A stretch of DNA of 64,000 nucleotides from contig CAIIXF020000012.1 in assembly GCA_903813345.2 (NCBI GenBank), positions 25,926,184 through 25,990,183 of the forward strand, written 5' to 3'. This document shows, in pieces, positions 22,438 through 34,036 of the stretch. The notes under the pieces are model-generated. The model was not told the origin of the DNA, did not search any database, and saw only the letters and a program-made list of their open reading frames with translations. Each line of letters starts with the position of its first letter. Positions within the stretch are counted from its first letter, which is position 1. Origin of the DNA: Owenia fusiformis. Lineage: Eukaryota > Annelida > Polychaeta > Sabellida > Oweniidae. The translations under genes were made by a program, and so were the position numbers.

Positions 22438-25400
22438 TCAAGTTGGATCTGTTGATTTATTAAACAACACTGAGTCCCTGTATTTCAGTGTATACGGTTC
22501 TGACCTCCTGAGAAGAGGCTCTAAAGGGTCATTGTCTCTCGGTTCATCGTAACTGGTTGATATGATAACATCCCTTTCTGCCCTCTTTTTCTTGACATTC
22601 CTGCTCAGTTTTTCACCATGATACCTGGAAATGAAAGTTATATCAAATTTGACCTAATAACACCCTATGGTTAAAGTAAAGATGTATCAGTTCTTGTTAC
22701 TCCGTTTCATCCAAATGCCAATACAGTCTTGCATCAAGTATCTTAATCACACCCTCATCGAACTTCTGCACCTCCCCGTGGGTTGAGATTTGGTGTGAAG
22801 TCTTAAGGGCTAACCCTTTTCTTGCTTTTTCTAATTTGATTGTACAGGGTGAAGCAAAAGTTTTGATTTTAGCTTTATTGTACACAGTGAACCAAAAGTT
22901 GAAATATAAGCCAATAACTGCTCAATCTTGTAACACCAGTACATCATAAGTGAATAAATCTAAAATAAATGGGTTGCATTTTGGGGTCACCTTGTAACTA
23001 TATTTTTGTAACTGTCCCCTTAACCACAATATGTATGATATTTTGTATTAAAACATACCCTAATCCAGATTTATCTCTTGGTTTCTGTCCTTCTCCTTCA
23101 AGTGCTGTAGATATACCTATTCTACTACCTCCTAGACCAGCCCCCTCCCTCCAGCCTTGCTTCTCCAGCACTTTACGACCAACACCCTATCAAAAAAGGC
23201 AGATGGGTATATGTATTAAAAATATACAAATAGTATGGTTTAATGCCAAAGCATTAAGAAATTAATGAATAACACATCACATTAGATATTATAAGAAAAG
23301 CCTATTGTCTACATGAGTGTTAATGCCCATGGGTGTTAAACTGAAAGATCTTTCAATATTTAAGCCCATGGGCGCTTAAACAGGTAGTATCACAATAATG
23401 TTTGAATTAATGTATCAATGATAACATTTCATTAAAGTTAGTGCCACATCTGCACATTGTTATACCTTTGTGAACTGTTCAAATTTTCCGACGCTTTCAT
23501 CCTCATCTTGTAGACCTTCGCGACGTCTCTTTTCTCGTCGCATTGTGACGTGATCCCTTGCGTCCTTGTCTCCACCAGTAGGGTCGTAGTATACACTCAT
23601 GTCTACATCCCAATCATCTGCTGTCTGCTCATCGAAATCTGAAAAATCCCATTATGCATTTCAATCAAACATCTACAAATCCCATTTTGCATTTTTAAAT
23701 AAATGTCCTATTAATTTTACATACAAAAAAAGAAGTACAGGGTGGTCCAAAAAAAATGGGACACTCGTATTTTGAAAATAGATATTGATTTTCTTGATGA
23801 AAACGTGACATATTATATACCAGTGGATAGGGAATTTACTTATCTTTAATTTAGATCATAAGTTCAAATTTATTTTAATGTCTGTCAACCAGCGTCCATA
23901 ATATAAATGACGTCATTTTCGTTTCAAAACGGGTTTTCCAAAAGTAGCAAAAACCAAGTTTTTTTGTCAACTTTATTTACATAAACAGATGCTCAATATG
24001 TCCACCATAATTTTGATTAATTGTAGCCCTCAATTTTGGCCTAAATTGGTCAATAGCATCATTGATATGCTGTTAAGACAATGGATTTCACTTCTCAACA
24101 ATTCTGTCCTTAAGGGACTGAATAGATCTTAAGGATTTATGGTATACCAATTCTGTCAGTCCTCCCCATACGTGGTAGTCGCAGACGTTGGGTAATCGGG
24201 TGATCTGGGCGAGGCAGTGATTAAGGGGAATGAATCTAGGCACATTTTCCTTTAAACATTTGACACTCTTGTGAGATCTATTGCTTGGAACCCCATCTTG
24301 TTGGAAAATGTAATGATTCGAAAATGAGCTCATATCAGGATGGTCCAAAAACAACATAATTGGATCATCCGATATCAATGTCTGTGACTACCGCGTATTT
24401 TGAGAACTAACAGAATTGGTTTACCATGAACCTTTCACATTTACTCAGTCCCTTAGGGACAGAATTATTGAAAAGTCGAATTCACCGTCTCAACAGCATG
24501 TCAATGATGCATTTGACCAGTTAAGGCCAATATCTAGGGCTATAATTGATCAAAATGGTGGACATATTGAGGGTCTATTTATGTAAATCAAGTTGACAAA
24601 TATTTGGTTTTTGCAAGTTTCGGAAAACCTGTTTTGAAACGAAAATGACGTCATTTATATTATGGACGCTGGTTGACAGACATTATAATAAATCTGAACT
24701 CATGGTATACCAAATTAAAGATAAGTAAATCCCCTATCCACTGGTATATAATATGTCATGTTTTCATCAAGAAAATCAATATCTATTTTCGAAATACGAG
24801 TGTCCCATTTTTTTTTGGACCACCCTGTATATCCACTCAATAAATTGAATTATTTTTCTCAAATAATTTTCATCAATAACAGAACATATCTAATTTTAGT
24901 TGTCTAATTTAAGAATAAGTCATTCATCTAATTTTTTTATTCAAAATAAAAAGCAAAGTATATACAACATATTGCAGTAAGTGTTTGTACAATACAAAAT
25001 CATTTTCAAAAATCAATCAGTTGTCAAAATGCAATCAGCTAAATAATAAATGCTGGTATTGTTCTGCTTACCAACAGCAATGTAGTTTTTTATTGACGTT
25101 ACATTTAGTCTTAGAGACTGTCATAAATATTGGTGCTAAATATAAACATAAATATAAACAAAAGCATTAACATGACAAAATGTCACCACCTTGTAAGTTA
25201 TTGTTACAGATGCTGAAATCTGAACACCTAACTACGGGGGGGGGGGGGGGGGGAGATTTCCCAAAGATGACCTTTCATATTGACACATTCGAAAACAAAT
25301 TTTATTAACAGGCCTCATTTGCCATTGAACTGAATCTCCCAATGTTCGCTGTAGTTTTATGAGTATTCTCTACAAGTATGGATCGAGTAACTTCAATAGT

Positions 25401-28400
25401 ATTGACATAGGTTTGAAATGATGGTGTTGAACTGAACGCCATTCAAATTTAACTTTGAACATGCACAGCACTGAGAGAGCACGTGCTCATGATTGTTCAC
25501 GTGATCACATCCTGCAATTCGATTGGAGATGATGCGGGAGATGACGTAGTGGGGAATCCTCGATTCCAATAGAATATGAAAGAATTATGGGAGCTACTCA
25601 CTTCTTCTGCCTACCACCAATCACTGAACAAAATCACAAAAAAATTGGAGACCATAACAATGTCACTCCTTTGGTGGTGATATAACAAAAAGGATTTTGA
25701 TTGAACAGGCTTGTGCCATGCGTTGCCCTCTCGTAGTTAAAAAGTTTTATTTTCTCATTTGCATTCATTTATGGTTCCAGGGGCCACAACTCACCGCCCT
25801 CTTCCTTAGCCCAATATTGAGCATCGGTGTAAAATACGAGACCACTTCCTCCTTTCTCCCATTTCAGTTCAATCTTCTCTTCAAACAATCGTTCCTTGTT
25901 ACGCTCAGCGTTAGAAGGGTCATCATGTAATGCCTCATGTCGCTCCCACTCTTCACATGTGTCATCATCCTAAAAAAGAATAAAAAATAAACATTTTCTC
26001 TTAATTTTTTTCTACAGATTGGGTTAATTTGGCGCTACTTAATTTGGCGATTTTGCTATTTTTTGCATATTGGTGACTATTTAATTTGGTGGAAATTTCA
26101 GATTTTACAAAAACTAAACTGGAAGTGACTAAAACACCTGACAGAGTTCCCTGAAAAATTCCTTGGGATCCTTGCTAAATTCGCCAAATTAAAGCGGGTG
26201 CCAAAATCACATTTACCTAACTTTAAATGATCTGTACAAAGGATGCTTGAACATGTTCGTTAAAGATTACTTGGTACTCATAAAAACCTTAATGCATTTT
26301 GAAATGAAATCATTACACTACATGTATTTAATATTATATCTCATGAATTTCAATTACAGGGACAATGTACAGTGAAGTTGACAACGCACATTTCTGATTT
26401 TATATGGAAGCTTATTTATTTCTCTGTGGCTGGTGATTGAGTTACTCCTGATTTAGTACACATGTTCAAATTGCACTAATATGGCAAAAATACAAATCGA
26501 TCAACTGCACCATTCAAATATGAGAGTAAAATACCGAACAGAACAATTTATTAAGAGTACGCTGGTACATCCGGGAACTTCTAGTAACGGTGAAATGAAA
26601 GTAAAGTAATTTTTTTAGATTAATGGTTCATTTCGACTAGCTAAAACAGTTTTAAAGCGAAAGAATATCAGGAAACATTGGAAAATGAAATAAGACATGA
26701 GAAAGGTAAGCGATTTGCATCAAAATAAGAAAAGAAAGGGTGAGTTTTTGCAAATTGATTTTTTTAAAAACATCGATGTTTTGTTTCAGACATTGATGCA
26801 TCGCCAGAATCAGCTTTGGCGATGTATATCGCGATGTATCGATTAATCCATTCGCGACAACACTACTGTTAACTGGTATGTGAGAAGAGAATTGGGAGGT
26901 GGGGGGTCATACATTTGATACAACACTATCCAATATCTTACCTCTCCTGAACTGTTGCATTCTGGGATCATATCCTCCTCTATATTTTTGGCTTTCAACT
27001 TTTTTGTTTCATCCTTTTCCAATTTTTCTCTTTCTCTTTTGCTCATATTACTAAGTAATCTGTCATGTTCTTTTTCTTCATTTTCTCCGGTGATTAAATG
27101 ACCCTGAGCAGTTTTTACATCTTCTTCTATTGTATCATTTTGTGAAGTATCTTCCACATCACCCCCATAGTCAAATGGAACATTCCCATATCTCTTATTA
27201 GTTCTAGTCTTTGGGAAAGTCAATCCTAGTTTTTTAATCACTATTGGGGGGAGTAAGCATTTATTTATGAGATCAAGAAATATTTGGGTAGGTGTTCCAA
27301 CATTGCCATGTGGCATTATGTCTGGTGGTTTAAGTTCTATTAAACCATCTAGGTCTGCTTGTGTAAAAGTCTCTCTATCACTGGCAATAGTTTTACTTTC
27401 ATGACGTGTCTTAAACTTATCTGCAATAGTGTCTGAAAATAAAATCAATCCATTAAAAAGCATCTGAAACATAGAGAGAATTCATCTGGCATCAGAATTT
27501 GATCTGACATTTCCCCAAAAGCTCAAAAGTTGAAAAATACATGTACTACACACACTGTAATAAAAAAGTATTTAACTCCTAAGCAGGGCCAATATCATTC
27601 AACTGGCCCCAAATGCTGTTCTCTATTAGTTTCTTAACATTCTAGGACTTCAGATCAATACAGACTAAAATTTAGGATGTAAATTCTGGGGAATTAGAGG
27701 AATAATTAGGGGATGGGGTATGATGAGAAGTAAGTAGAGAATGAAAGGGAGGAAGCGTGGGTCAAACCTACCTTGTATGTAAGAAAATCCTGTATGTCAT
27801 GAGACAGTGAAAATGAAATGTTCAGTAGTTGATCCGTGGGGCCAAATTACCCCCATAAATATGAGCCTGTTATGTGTTACCTCTTATTTTTGACATTTTT
27901 TAAGAAAGACATAAATCAAACCTCACATTTATAGGGTTAGGCTACATGTTATCAACTCTGACATCACATTTAGTGGCCTCACACAGGGCCTCGTCCCACC
28001 TTTTGCAAACCACACAAATAGATAAATTAAAGTGAGGGACAAAAATAAATCTCAACCCTCAAAAGTTGTCACAATGAGCTAAATTCTAAGTTTCGTGTCT
28101 CACACTCTCCCAAGCGGTAGAAAAATAATTCCCATTCAATTTAAGTAGCACAATAAATGAATCCAAAGCTTCATATCTGCAAATGATGGATAAATCCCTC
28201 CCAAAACGAATGAATTTTTTCATGAATCGCCATGTTTGTGATCCAAGGAGGATTATGACTCCCAGAATGCAACATCAAGTAAACTTATTTACTTGTGACC
28301 GATTTCAAAATGGCGGAACAGCATTTTGAAAGCTGACACGTTTCATGTTACATTCTGGGAGCCAATCCACATTGACGGCGTGATCGGGCTCCAAAATCAC

Positions 28401-29129
28401 CTCAACATTTGAAGAGTCGGCATTAGCATGTGAATTCCACTTACAATTTTTAAGTTCTTATTTGTAATTATGGACACGAATTCCACTGTATCTGGACTTA
28501 CTAGGATGGAGAAAATAGAGCTCTGAATACACTGAGGTAAGAATTTATTACAGTACATGTGCGACAGCATGTAATTTCCATAGCTTTTGTAATTCTTTAT
28601 GGTGAGCACTGTATACATGTATGTTACACAAGCTAATATTCATTATTCAAACATATGTACACATACCTTTGTCAGGTAATTGAACTGGATCAATGCGACA
28701 TAAGGAACGGATAGATTCTCCTTTCCGATTCAACCAGTGCTTTCTGTGATACATTGATATAAGCTTTAGACGATTTATAGGAGTCAGTTTCACAACACAA
28801 CACATTGTATTTCTACTTGCTGTAGTATTCGCAGAAATTTCAGAAGTCCAAACTTTGCAAAACTGAGTCAAATCAAAACTTTTCTGTGCTGAATTTGTGT
28901 CAGCAATTTCATTTTTAGATTGAGTTTCAGTTAATTTTTTCTCAGAATATTTATCTTTGTTTTTCTCCTTTTGTATCTCAGGTCGGTGCCTGAAATGAAA
29001 ACATTCGAATCCCCCACTTTCAAGGAATTGTGAGAAATAATTCCGTAGGTCTGAAGAGTGGTAGAAGGGTGGGATATTCCCAATAACAGCGTAGCAAAAA
29101 CAACTTCCGTCTTTTACCTCGTTCGCCAT
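22438..29129 (-). CDS. GPATCH3: G-patch domain-containing protein 3
   Basis: Six exons on the minus strand: 29,129-28,667, 27,432-26,942, 25,969-25,795, 23,638-23,466, 23,186-23,059 and 22,624-22,438. All have GT-AG borders and matching phases, giving 538 residues (human protein about 525). Exon 1 carries the N-terminal region ending near the LPDK junction. Exon 2 holds the family signatures MPHGNVGTP and RYGNVPFDY. Exon 3 holds ELKWEKGGSGLVFYTDAQYW. Exon 4 holds DWDVDMSVYYD. Exon 5 is the G-patch itself (GVGRKVLEKQGW then GAGLG), and exon 6 continues GYHGEKL to a TGA. G-patch proteins bind RNA or activate helicases; vertebrate GPATCH3 is reported to modulate RIG-I-like receptor signalling, which I cannot infer here. 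Divergent from MTFP1. Confidence 0.95.
23738..24827. mobile_element. Mariner-type element turned into an inverted dimer
   Basis: The element starts CAGGGTGGTCCAAAAA and ends with the complement, with TA on each side (23,736-23,737 and 24,828-24,829), as in Tc1/mariner. The arms are very long: 23,738-24,160 mirrors 24,406-24,827 with scattered differences. Both arms include the 3' end of the transposase frame plus the terminal repeat, so both outer ends derive from the same side of the parent. Only the 245-bp centre is single copy. It lies in GPATCH3 intron 3. Confidence 0.85.
24088..24378 (-). pseudogene. Mariner transposase remnant (C-terminal catalytic part)
   Basis: A 96-codon open frame keeps the second catalytic region (FQQDGVPSNRS) and NVPRFIPLN, then a degraded version of the SPDLNPxDY-xWG block (here PNVCDYHVWG). 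The N-terminal DNA-binding half is absent. A second, inverted partial copy of the same C-terminal code lies on the plus strand at about 24,406-24,580. Non-functional. Confidence 0.8.
25236..25253. repeat. Poly-G tract (18 G)
   Basis: Homopolymer in GPATCH3 intron 3 next to CTAACTAC. Possibly the remnant of one of the poly-G repeat families; length is likely unreliable. Confidence 0.8.
26029..26209. mobile_element. Small inverted-repeat element (TTAATTTGGCG type)
   Basis: GGCGCTACTTAATTTGGCGA at the left is mirrored by an imperfect TCGCCAAATTAAAGCGGGTG at the right. About 180 bp, non-coding, in GPATCH3 intron 2. Confidence 0.5.
28257..28363. mobile_element. Small inverted-repeat element (CTCCCAGAATG type)
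   Basis: CTCCCAGAATGCAACAT at the left and ATGTTACATTCTGGGAG at the right form a 17-bp imperfect TIR around about 70 bp. In GPATCH3 intron 1. Confidence 0.55.
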
Positions 29130-29358
29130 GTTTGGGTATTTCCCAATGACGTCATTTGGATTTTAAAAAATATTTCACGCTAGTATTTTGACGCCTACAC
29201 ATATCTAATCATCGATAAAAATCAGATATGAAAAATTTAATCCTAGCTTTATTCTATTGTACTGAAATTTGAAATAACAACATCCTTGCAGATCTTGAAT
29301 GGAAATATCTATTTCATGAAACAAGTTTGAGACACCGGAAATCCCCACCAAATTTTAC
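29130..29358. promoter_or_regulatory. Bidirectional promoter interval GPATCH3 / MTFP1
   Basis: 229 bp separate the two start codons, which point away from each other. A full CRE-type palindrome TGACGTCA is at 29,147-29,154, 17 bp upstream of the GPATCH3 ATG and probably within or next to its 5' UTR. No TATA box is obvious. Confidence 0.6.
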
Positions 29359-32300
29359 ATGGGACAGTCTGATAAAAATGACCCCATAGCGGGGGAGATA
29401 CAGCATCCACGTGAAAAACATATAAGTGTTGATATTTTCCGAGATACTCCACTTCGATACCTAGGTAAGATGATCTCACACAATGGATCAAATCATTACA
29501 ACAATTGATTTTATCTTATTATCGCCCACTTACTCCATTCACTTTTCTATCCGTCAATCAAATTCAAAAAAGGTTATCAATAGACAAGAGTGCAATGTTA
29601 TATGGATAAAGACTTTCACATTTTACATGCAAAACGTTTGCCCATGTTTTATGATTTGACTAAAAATAGATTTTCTACCTGTAATAACTGTCAATGTGGT
29701 CTGAATCCCAAAAAGTCCAAATCCCAATCGTCGGAATCCCAATCATCCGAGTCCCAATCGTCTGAATCACGCCTAGCTACACTAACTTTAATATCAAGAT
29801 AAAGTCTATATTAGAAATGTGTAAACGTTGAATAAAACATCACATTGATGTGTAATTATTGAATAACATTGATTCCCAATTTAGAGTCCATTTCACTGCT
29901 TCAGTTCGTCAGATCTACTAACTGACCAACAGCACGGGTTTACACCTGGGAGATCATGCTGCACTCAACTCCTGACGGTCATGGAACAGTGGACAAAACT
30001 AATAGATGACGGGGAGCCACTAGACGTAATATATTTTGATTTTTCGAAATGTTTTGATTCAGTGCCACACAAGAGATTACTGGAAAAGATCAACTCCTAT
30101 GGAATCCAAGGGAATCTACTTAAACTTATGGAAAACTTCATCACTAACAGGAAACAAAGGGTTAGAATAAATGGAGAACTATCTGAATGGAGGACCGTAA
30201 CCAGTGGAGTAGCTCAGGGAAGTGTGTTAGGGCCGATCTGCTTTCTGATATACGCCAACGACCTCCCTGATGTAGTAACAACCATAGCTAAAATGTTTGC
30301 AGATGACACCAAACTATATGCTCCAGTCAGCAGTGCAGAGAAAATACAAGGGCTGCAAGGAGGCATAAACAATCTAGTAGAATGGAGTAACAAATGGCTA
30401 CTGAAATTTAACAAAGACAAATGCAAAGTGATGCATCTTGGCTCCAACAATCCAAAACATGACTATACAATGGAAGGCGAGAAACTAACGACAGTAACAG
30501 AAGAAAATGATTTGGGAGTTACAATTGATAATGAACTTAAGTTTCATAAACAAGTGGATAAATGCACAAGTAAAGCCAATAGTATACTTGGGGCCATAAG
30601 ATACACCTTGACATACAGAGATAAGGATACACTGATACCATTGTATAAGACTCTAGTCAGACCTCACCTGGAATATAATAATGTAATCTGGTGTCCAAGG
30701 TATCAAGCAGATATAAGCAAACTAGAGAAAGTTCAATGTAGAGCGACCAAGTTAATCAATGGTTTACAAGATCTACCATATGAAGAAAGGCTAAGTAGTC
30801 TCAAACTCTATTCCCTGGCATATAGAAGGAAACGCGGAGATATGATCCAGGTGTATAAAATACTGAACAATTTAGAAAATCTTGACAGTGGATTATTCTT
30901 CACCAAACATGACAGTGCAACCAGAGGGCACAGGGACAAACTTTATAAGCAAAGGTCCAGACTAGATGTAAGGAAAAACACATTCAGTCAACGCATCATT
31001 AATGATTGGAACAGTCTCCCTACAGAAGTGGCACAGGCAGAAAATCTGGATGTCTTCAAGACAGCTCTAGACAGACACTGGGTGTATCAACACTACCGGC
31101 TATAGGTTTCCCCCCTTTTTTGTCCTTAAAGTTTGTACTAAAGCTCAGATCTAAACTATGTTTGAACAGATGAGACTAATAACTGGAGTAACCAACTAGT
31201 CTTAATACTGATGATGATGATGATGAGTAGAACGGCAAAAATAAGAAATTGGGAGACCATTGTGCAATAATATATGGAAAAGTATATTCATAATGTACAT
31301 GAATGACATTTGTATATCTTGGATTGCTTCTAGTTTGGCTTATAAAGTGTGTGGCCTCTTATATTTGGATGTTTCTCTGCCATGTTATTTTCAATAAGAT
31401 GAACATGGCTGAAATTCTTTAAATTACAAGACGACACAGGCTTATTGCACAAAAAACTAAAAAATCTGAAATATACAAATGTCATTCATGTACATTATGA
31501 ATATACTTTTCCATATATTATTGCACAATGGTCTCCCAATTTCTTATTTTTGCCGTTCTACTGACGAACTGAAGCAGTGAAATGGACTCTAGACATGGTT
31601 ATTCGAAATATTACATTCAGCATTTTACACTTTGTACTTTTTGCTGCCGTCAATGTCAGGCTGTCTTTCTAATTTGGTTTCAACAGAAGAGTGAATCATT
31701 TGCTCGTAACTAATTACTGAATGTGCAACAATTAATTTGAATAATAAAATAAGTGCGTTATTATTCAAAGGCCTCATTTTTGTGTTTGCCGTACCTCTAC
31801 ACATATATCTGCTCTTAAAGAGAGGAACAACTTTCAGATAGATTTTGTCAACGGAATTGCATGCAGGTCTTAGATACATCAAGCTAAACGTTATTTGCAA
31901 GATCTTTCTCTCATGATATTAAATTTAAATACCAGTATCATATCGACAATTGTTAATTTTCGGATCATTGGGTTTCGGATAAATATGATTCAGACTAATG
32001 GTATTTGGACGATTGGGATTCCGACCATTGGTATTCAGATGAATTGGATTCAGACCATTGGGATTTGGACCAATGGTGTTTCCTTGTATCAACACGTGAG
32101 AGCATATGAAGTGGCCCACTCTAATTTCTATTGATCTTGATGCATGTACTAGTGGTTTAAAACAAACCAAAGCATTTTCTTTGTACACTTTCACCTCAAC
32201 GATAATATTAGACGTCAAATGCTTGACAGGCTTAACTGATTTATTCACCATGCTTTGCGTAATTTTTTCTTTCAGCAGATTAAAACAAGAAGATAAAATT

Positions 32301-33535
32301 GATGCTCTTTTGTAGGAATTAATTCCTTAAATTAAATAGAGAAATTTGAGCTATTTCTGATGAATAATATCACACTCTCTATTCTTTAACATACACAACC
32401 AACAAATCAACATGTAAAAATTTTGATACAATACAGGTATCTCCTGGATTAGTTAGTGAGTTTTAGCCATTCAGCCATCATTTCAGTCCAGTGTAGCTTG
32501 CGGTGCAAGACACGTTTAATTGTTATTTTTATATTTTCCAGGTTATGCAAATGAGGTCGGGGAAGCATTTAGAGCTCTGGTACATGTGAATGTTGTGCGG
32601 CTCACGTATGTTGCAGCGAGTTCATACGTTCTAGCAGATGCTACAAGCAAAGCTAACGATGCCTCTCAGGTATTTGAGCTGCTCTTGGATTTTTTGGCCT
32701 ATTAGATCCCAGGGTATTTTCCTTTTTATTTATTATTTAACCACTACAAGTGGTGACATATTGTTGTAGCTTCCAACATTTTGTGGATGGTGTTCGGCAT
32801 CCAGTGGTCGGCTTGAGGAGTTCAGTATCTGTAGTTTAACAAATGGCAGGTAGTGACATTTTACATGTTAACAATTTTTTGCTACTTTATGATCTTAATA
32901 TACATTATATGCTGCTCAATTTGGTTTAGGGGAAGTAAAAATTAAATCAATTACCACATACATTATCATAAAGTTTGTGAAAATTTGTTCAATATTGTTC
33001 TTTTTAAAGTTAAAGCAATTTTCACTGAAACAATGTGACAGTCTTGTCAATCTTAGTGTACACTGTATATGTATTAGAGATGTCACTTGGGAGTTGGGAC
33101 AAATCTTTTTTTGTAATATTCAGCTTCATGTTTATTAGATGTTGTAGTACTCTTTGTGATGAAAATGTCTACACCTTTAAATGTTTTAATTTTTTATGGT
33201 TTCAGTTGCGTTGGAAAACTGATGCAATAAAGAAAAGAAGGATGAAGCACGCTTTTTTCGATGCCCTTATTTGGCAAGGATTAGCCTCGGTAGCCATACC
33301 AGGGTTTACAATAAACCGACTCTGTGCTTTGTCGAATTATGCACTGCAACGTTCTAGTCGCCTCCCACAGGGAGTAAGAAAATGGATTGTAACAGCCATA
33401 GGATTGTGTGCTATTCCAATAATCATTCAGCCCATTGATAGATCAGTAGATTATATGATGAATCAGACACTAAGACCATGGTACCTGGAAATTCCTGGGG
33501 ATGAGGAGCTAATTCATCACCATAGAGATGACTAA
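29359..33535 (+). CDS. MTFP1: Mitochondrial fission process protein 1
   Basis: Three exons: 29,359-29,464, 32,542-32,669 and 33,206-33,535, with GT-AG borders and phases 1 and 0, giving 187 residues (human about 166). Exon 1 ends in DIFRDTPLRYLG, matching the family's RDTWVRYLG. Exon 2 continues YANEVGEAFRALV and SSYVLADA. Exon 3 holds FFDALIWQGLASVAIPGFTI, NRLCALS, and PIIIQPIDRSVDYMM. These are the hallmarks of this inner-mitochondrial-membrane protein, which promotes fission and affects cristae and respiration. The C-terminus ends in an acidic and His-rich tail (about ELIHHHRDD). Intron 1 (3.1 kb) holds a palindromic element split by a LINE. Confidence 0.95.
29700..29775. repeat. 15-bp minisatellite, inverted relative to 31,950-32,090
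   Basis: About four copies of AATCCCAATCGTCGG and variants. A reverse-complement array with related units (GATTGGGATTCCGAC) is at about 31,950-32,090, so the two arrays flank the LINE-containing element in opposite orientation. The short plus frame here encodes SESQS repeats only because of the unit length. Confidence 0.7.
29913..31227 (+). mobile_element. 5'-truncated LINE (non-LTR retrotransposon) insertion
   Basis: The ends are set by the intact opposite arm of the palindrome, with 2 bp of ambiguity (AG). The 3' end is a short TGATGATGATGATGAG tail, as in CR1/L2-like LINEs, rather than poly-A. The 5' end starts directly inside the reverse transcriptase domain, so endonuclease and ORF1 are absent. 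No target duplication is visible. 1,315 bp. Confidence 0.8.
29981..31105 (+). CDS. LINE reverse transcriptase, C-terminal two thirds
   Basis: The frame is open from the truncation point (about 29,915; HGFTPGRS and onward) through the first ATG at 29,981 to a stop at 31,105. Motifs: VIYFDFSKCFDSVPH (first catalytic Asp region), GVAQGSVLGP, the FADD box (MFADDTKLYAP), then the thumb (LGVTIDNELKF) and the CR1/Jockey-type C-terminal block (NDWNSLPTEV). The lack of stops or frameshifts in 374 codons suggests recent insertion. It is cut off at the 5' side, so it is not an active element. In MTFP1 intron 1, sense orientation. Confidence 0.9.
   Translation: MEQWTKLIDDGEPLDVIYFDFSKCFDSVPHKRLLEKINSYGIQGNLLKLMENFITNRKQRVRINGELSEWRTVTSGVAQGSVLGPICFLIYANDLPDVVTTIAKMFADDTKLYAPVSSAEKIQGLQGGINNLVEWSNKWLLKFNKDKCKVMHLGSNNPKHDYTMEGEKLTTVTEENDLGVTIDNELKFHKQVDKCTSKANSILGAIRYTLTYRDKDTLIPLYKTLVRPHLEYNNVIWCPRYQADISKLEKVQCRATKLINGLQDLPYEERLSSLKLYSLAYRRKRGDMIQVYKILNNLENLDSGLFFTKHDSATRGHRDKLYKQRSRLDVRKNTFSQRIINDWNSLPTEVAQAENLDVFKTALDRHWVYQHYRL
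31950..32090. repeat. 15-18-bp minisatellite, mirror of 29,700-29,775
   Basis: About eight degenerate copies of ATTCAGACCATTGGGATTTGG-like units. The antisense reading matches the 29,700 array. In MTFP1 intron 1. Confidence 0.65.
32735..32880 (+). repeat. Dispersed repeat family copy 1 (GTTCGGCAT family)
   Basis: Contains CAAGTGGTGACATATTGTTG, CAACATTTTGTGGATGGTGT, TTCGGCAT and CAAATGGCAGGTAGTGACAT. Related copies are at 37,222-37,372 and 63,227-63,402. In MTFP1 intron 2. Confidence 0.65.
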
Positions 33536-33850
33536 ATCATCATAAGATGAGTTATTTATCACTATAGAGATGACTAAATCAAACTCTAGATGCAATATGA
33601 CAGAACTTATGAACCTTCTTAGCGAAGTTGGTTTGTCAAATATATGCAAGGACAATCAAGCAATAGCACAAACAAAACCTGTCCTGAATCAGGATAAGTT
33701 AAAGCAGATATGAAATGGTATTTTTTAACCTAAAGGAATCAATACAATTTTTTGATAAATGTATTTGGACATATTTTCTCATCAGTAGTGCGAAAACTAT
33801 TTCACTCTAACGATCGTTATAGCTGCTTAATAAGCAATATTCGAATTGGT
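33536..33850. other. MTFP1 3' flank
   Basis: Follows the MTFP1 stop. Begins with a 27-bp duplicate of the end of the coding region (CACTATAGAGATGACTAAATCA resembles CACCATAGAGATGACTAAATCA). No other gene seen; no clear polyadenylation hexamer close to the stop. Confidence 0.4.
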
Positions 33851-33859
33851 TGTGACGTT

Positions 33860-34036
33860 ATTGGCCCCCACGTGATCTCTCACTGGTCCCCACATGGCCC
33901 ATAACGTCATAATGCCAAAATGTTTTGTTTTGGTTTACACTACAATCCTATGGTTGCCGTGACGTTGTGATTACTAAGGAACCAATAAACCAAAGCTATA
34001 TTTTGTATATGACGTTACTTATCACGTGGGGGCCAA
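33860..34036. mobile_element. Inverted-repeat element (TTGGCCCCCACGTGAT ends)
   Basis: TTGGCCCCCACGTGAT at 33,860-33,875 is perfectly mirrored at 34,021-34,036. GACGTTA/TAACGTC motifs recur inside in both orientations. About 177 bp, non-coding. Confidence 0.65.

Larger units (their letters stand above)
29882..31594. mobile_element. Palindromic element interrupted by a LINE
   Basis: The right arm (about 31,470-31,594) is the reverse complement of 29,882-29,912 joined directly to 31,228-31,325. In other words the left arm was split by the LINE fragment at 29,913-31,227. The outer ends read TAGAGTCCA and TGGACTCTA. The loop is at about 31,326-31,469. Non-coding apart from the LINE. Confidence 0.85.

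Noticed and set aside
22969-23265. 98-codon plus frame
   Set aside because: Antisense shadow of GPATCH3 exon 5.
26750-26860. GATGTATCG-rich stretch resembling a binding-site cluster
   Set aside because: Degenerate and single, with no supporting structure or neighbouring promoter.
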